A DNA stretch of 64,000 nucleotides, taken from the NCBI RefSeq assembly GCF_029955155.1, contig NZ_JAPNOZ010000004.1, positions 67,599 through 131,598 of the forward strand, read 5' to 3'. The translations under genes were made by a program, and so were the position numbers. Origin of the DNA: Psychrobacillus sp. NEAU-3TGS (GTDB lineage: Bacteria; Bacillota; Bacilli; Bacillales_A; Planococcaceae). Below are positions 62,608 through 64,000 of this stretch, in pieces. Every line of letters begins with the position of its first letter. The first letter of the stretch is position 1. The notes under the pieces are model-generated. The model made no database searches. It was not told the origin of the DNA and was given only the letters and a program-made list of their open reading frames with translations.

Positions 62608-62979
62608 TAAGAAAAAGAGTTACCAATGGCAACCCCATGATTTTTTACTTTACATCTTCTTTATATTCTTCTCCATCTAAGTACGCTTGTTGTTTGGGCG
62701 AAGTAATGCTTAACATTTCCCTAATAGCTAGTGGTATTAGGGTAGTAGCATGCTTTATTGGATTGAAGCGGAAAGCGTCCGCCCTGCAGCGGAAATCCTA
62801 GCAGATACTTCATTCAACTCACTACCGCGCAGTTTCTCTATAAGCTATATAAAGAAAGACCATTTACAACTTTTTCAATTTTTAGCGGGAAACGCTTTCA
62901 AATTCTTAACTAGCTTCATAAGTTGGGGTATGATAAGATACTTCTTATGAAAAAATCAATAGTTAAAGAAGGAATGTAA

Positions 62980-64000
62980 ATGGCAGTTCAAAAGAAGAAG
63001 GATTTAGGGGAAAAGTTAAGTCTATTTCATTTAACTTGGCCCATTTTTTTAGAAGTATTTTTATTTATGTTAATGGGAATTGCCGATACGTTTATGCTAA
63101 GCAGCCTATCAGATGATGCTGTATCTGGGGTAGGGGCGGCGAATCAGTATATTCATATCGCCATTTTAATATTAGAAGTAGTAGGAAATGGGGCAGCAAT
63201 CGTTGTATCTCAGTATTTAGGCTCCAAGCGATTTCTCGAAGCTTCTAAAATTTCTGGTTTGGCGGTCACGTTGAATTTAGGAGTTGGAATTGTATTAAGT
63301 ATTGGGTTTATACTGTTTTCTAAAAGTATGATGACGGCGATGAACTTGCAGGGAGACGTACTTGTTCATGCATATCAATATTTGTCCATAGTCGGAGGGG
63401 CCATTTTCCTTCAGGCAGTGATTAATGCATTGGCGGCAGTGATTAGAGTGCATGGTTACACGAAACAGACGATGCTAGTATCTTTAGGGATGAATATTAT
63501 TCATGTAGTAGGTAACTATTTGTTGATTTTTGGGAAATTCGGTTTTCCAGAGTTAGGAGTGCAAGGGGCAGCTATTTCTTCAGTACTAAGTAGAGTGGTT
63601 GCATTACTTATTTTCTTCTGGCTGTTGTATCAAGTTATGGAATACCGTGTGAAAGTACGTTATTATTTCACAATATCCAAAGAATACATTGGTAAAATAC
63701 TGCAAATAGGTCTACCATCTGCATTTGAACAGATTTTGTATCAAGGATGCCAAATCGTATTCCTTTATTACGTAACCTATTTAGGAGCAGAGTCTTTAGC
63801 GGCGAGACAATATGCAGTGAATATATCGATGTTCACTTATCTGTTTGCCATAGCAATTGGGATGGGAACGGCGATTATTGTTGGAAGACTTGTAGGAGCG
63901 AATGAGAAAGACGAGGCGTATAAGTCTGTATGGACAAGTGTGAAATGGGCGCTATTATTTACGCTAGTAATGGTTGCGATTGTTATGATATTCCGAATCC
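62980..64000 (+). CDS. MATE family efflux transporter (3' end beyond window)
   Basis: The open frame runs from the ATG at 62980 (AAGAAGGAAT before it) to the window edge, 340 codons. The start KKKDLGEKLSLFHLTWPIFLEVFLFMLMGIADTFMLSSLSDDAV is typical of MATE proteins. About eight to nine of twelve helices are visible, with the conserved turns GNGAAIVVSQYLGSKRF and GMGTAIIVGRLVGANEKDEA in the two halves. It exports cationic drugs or metabolites in exchange for Na+ or H+. A ten-codon frame (MKKSIVKEGM) ends at the base before the ATG; it probably just overlaps the ribosome site. Confidence 0.92.
   Translation, partial: MAVQKKKDLGEKLSLFHLTWPIFLEVFLFMLMGIADTFMLSSLSDDAVSGVGAANQYIHIAILILEVVGNGAAIVVSQYLGSKRFLEASKISGLAVTLNLGVGIVLSIGFILFSKSMMTAMNLQGDVLVHAYQYLSIVGGAIFLQAVINALAAVIRVHGYTKQTMLVSLGMNIIHVVGNYLLIFGKFGFPELGVQGAAISSVLSRVVALLIFFWLLYQVMEYRVKVRYYFTISKEYIGKILQIGLPSAFEQILYQGCQIVFLYYVTYLGAESLAARQYAVNISMFTYLFAIAIGMGTAIIVGRLVGANEKDEAYKSVWTSVKWALLFTLVMVAIVMIFRI

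Larger units (their letters stand above)
62248..62979. other. 732-base stretch with orphan start site and repeats
   Basis: Contains a -10-like TATAAT (62427), AGGAGG (62444) and an ATG (62458) leading to only six codons. It also has a dispersed repeat copy at 62579-62607, a hairpin CCCTAAT / ATTAGGG near 62720-62745, and a GC-rich fragment at 62760-62800 (GAAGCGGAAAGCGTCCGCCC). Open frames here lack ribosome sites and domains. Confidence 0.45.

Noticed and set aside
62484-62950. Two overlapping frames of 105 and 66 codons
   Set aside because: They span repeat fragments and hairpins, lack ribosome sites and show no protein family.
1-64000. CRISPR arrays, tRNA and rRNA genes
   Set aside because: No regularly spaced identical repeats, no tRNA cloverleaf and no rRNA sequence noticed. 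The repeats at 42.9-43.1 kb are unevenly spaced and diverged.

Overview
The window comes from a low-GC, endospore-forming member of the Bacilli. Supporting features are AT-rich DNA, strong AGGAGG-type ribosome sites, a CotF-like spore coat gene, a T-box-controlled metS/metG, YdaP/YdaT/CsaA/PaiB homologues and sigma-B-like promoters. The mix of small regulators and dispersed GC-rich palindromes suggests a Planococcaceae/Caryophanaceae relative (Lysinibacillus or Psychrobacillus-like). That placement is an inference; no rRNA or marker gene here settles it.

Layout. 0-19 kb is ordinary chromosomal mosaic: a TetR regulator cut by the window edge, a YdaP-like ThDP enzyme, a PH-domain protein, a lysE-paiB pair divergent from a MocR regulator, HxlR divergent from a luciferase-like monooxygenase, MFS, DinB, aminopeptidase M29, a CPA2 antiporter, tag, a GntR/ABC (ytr-like) operon, rraA, metS with its T-box, and a GNAT acetyltransferase. 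19-31 kb holds two inverted copies of a DUF2975 + small HTH module around a hydrolase and a three-gene ABC exporter, then coat genes, a lytic transglycosylase, a DMT transporter and a secreted hydrolase. 31-42 kb holds a two-component system, an iron-regulated-looking flavin reductase, YdaT, several orphan immunity-like proteins (DUF2262, DUF1963), AraC regulators, a DMT transporter and csaA.

42.9-52.1 kb is a Tn7-like transposon core on the minus strand: tnsA-tnsB-tnsC, two successive tnsD/tniQ genes and a DUF2971 cargo gene, with an array of TnsB-type repeats at its left end. The right end was not found.

52.2-60.2 kb is an arsenic-resistance region: arsR-arsB-arsC, followed by a less familiar cassette. 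That cassette has an MFS exporter divergent from a flavin monooxygenase, a membrane protein, a MarR regulator with CC pairs at both ends, and a second flavoprotein with CC pairs at both ends plus a small ORF. Four copies of a TTGCA-N3-TGCAA-type palindrome precede the MFS gene, both flavoprotein genes and marR, so these genes look like one MarR regulon. 60.8-62.2 kb carries an unusual proteasome-like Ntn-hydrolase homologue with a 55-residue partner gene. The window ends inside a MATE transporter.

Ten genes are split by single-base indels in homopolymer or short repeated-base runs (lysE, tag, an ABC permease, DUF2975 copy 2, the transglycosylase, AraC-GyrI, EamA, tniQ2, tnsC, arsB). This looks more like sequencing error than gene decay. 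By contrast, a CotF-like gene with two nonsense codons looks truly decayed.
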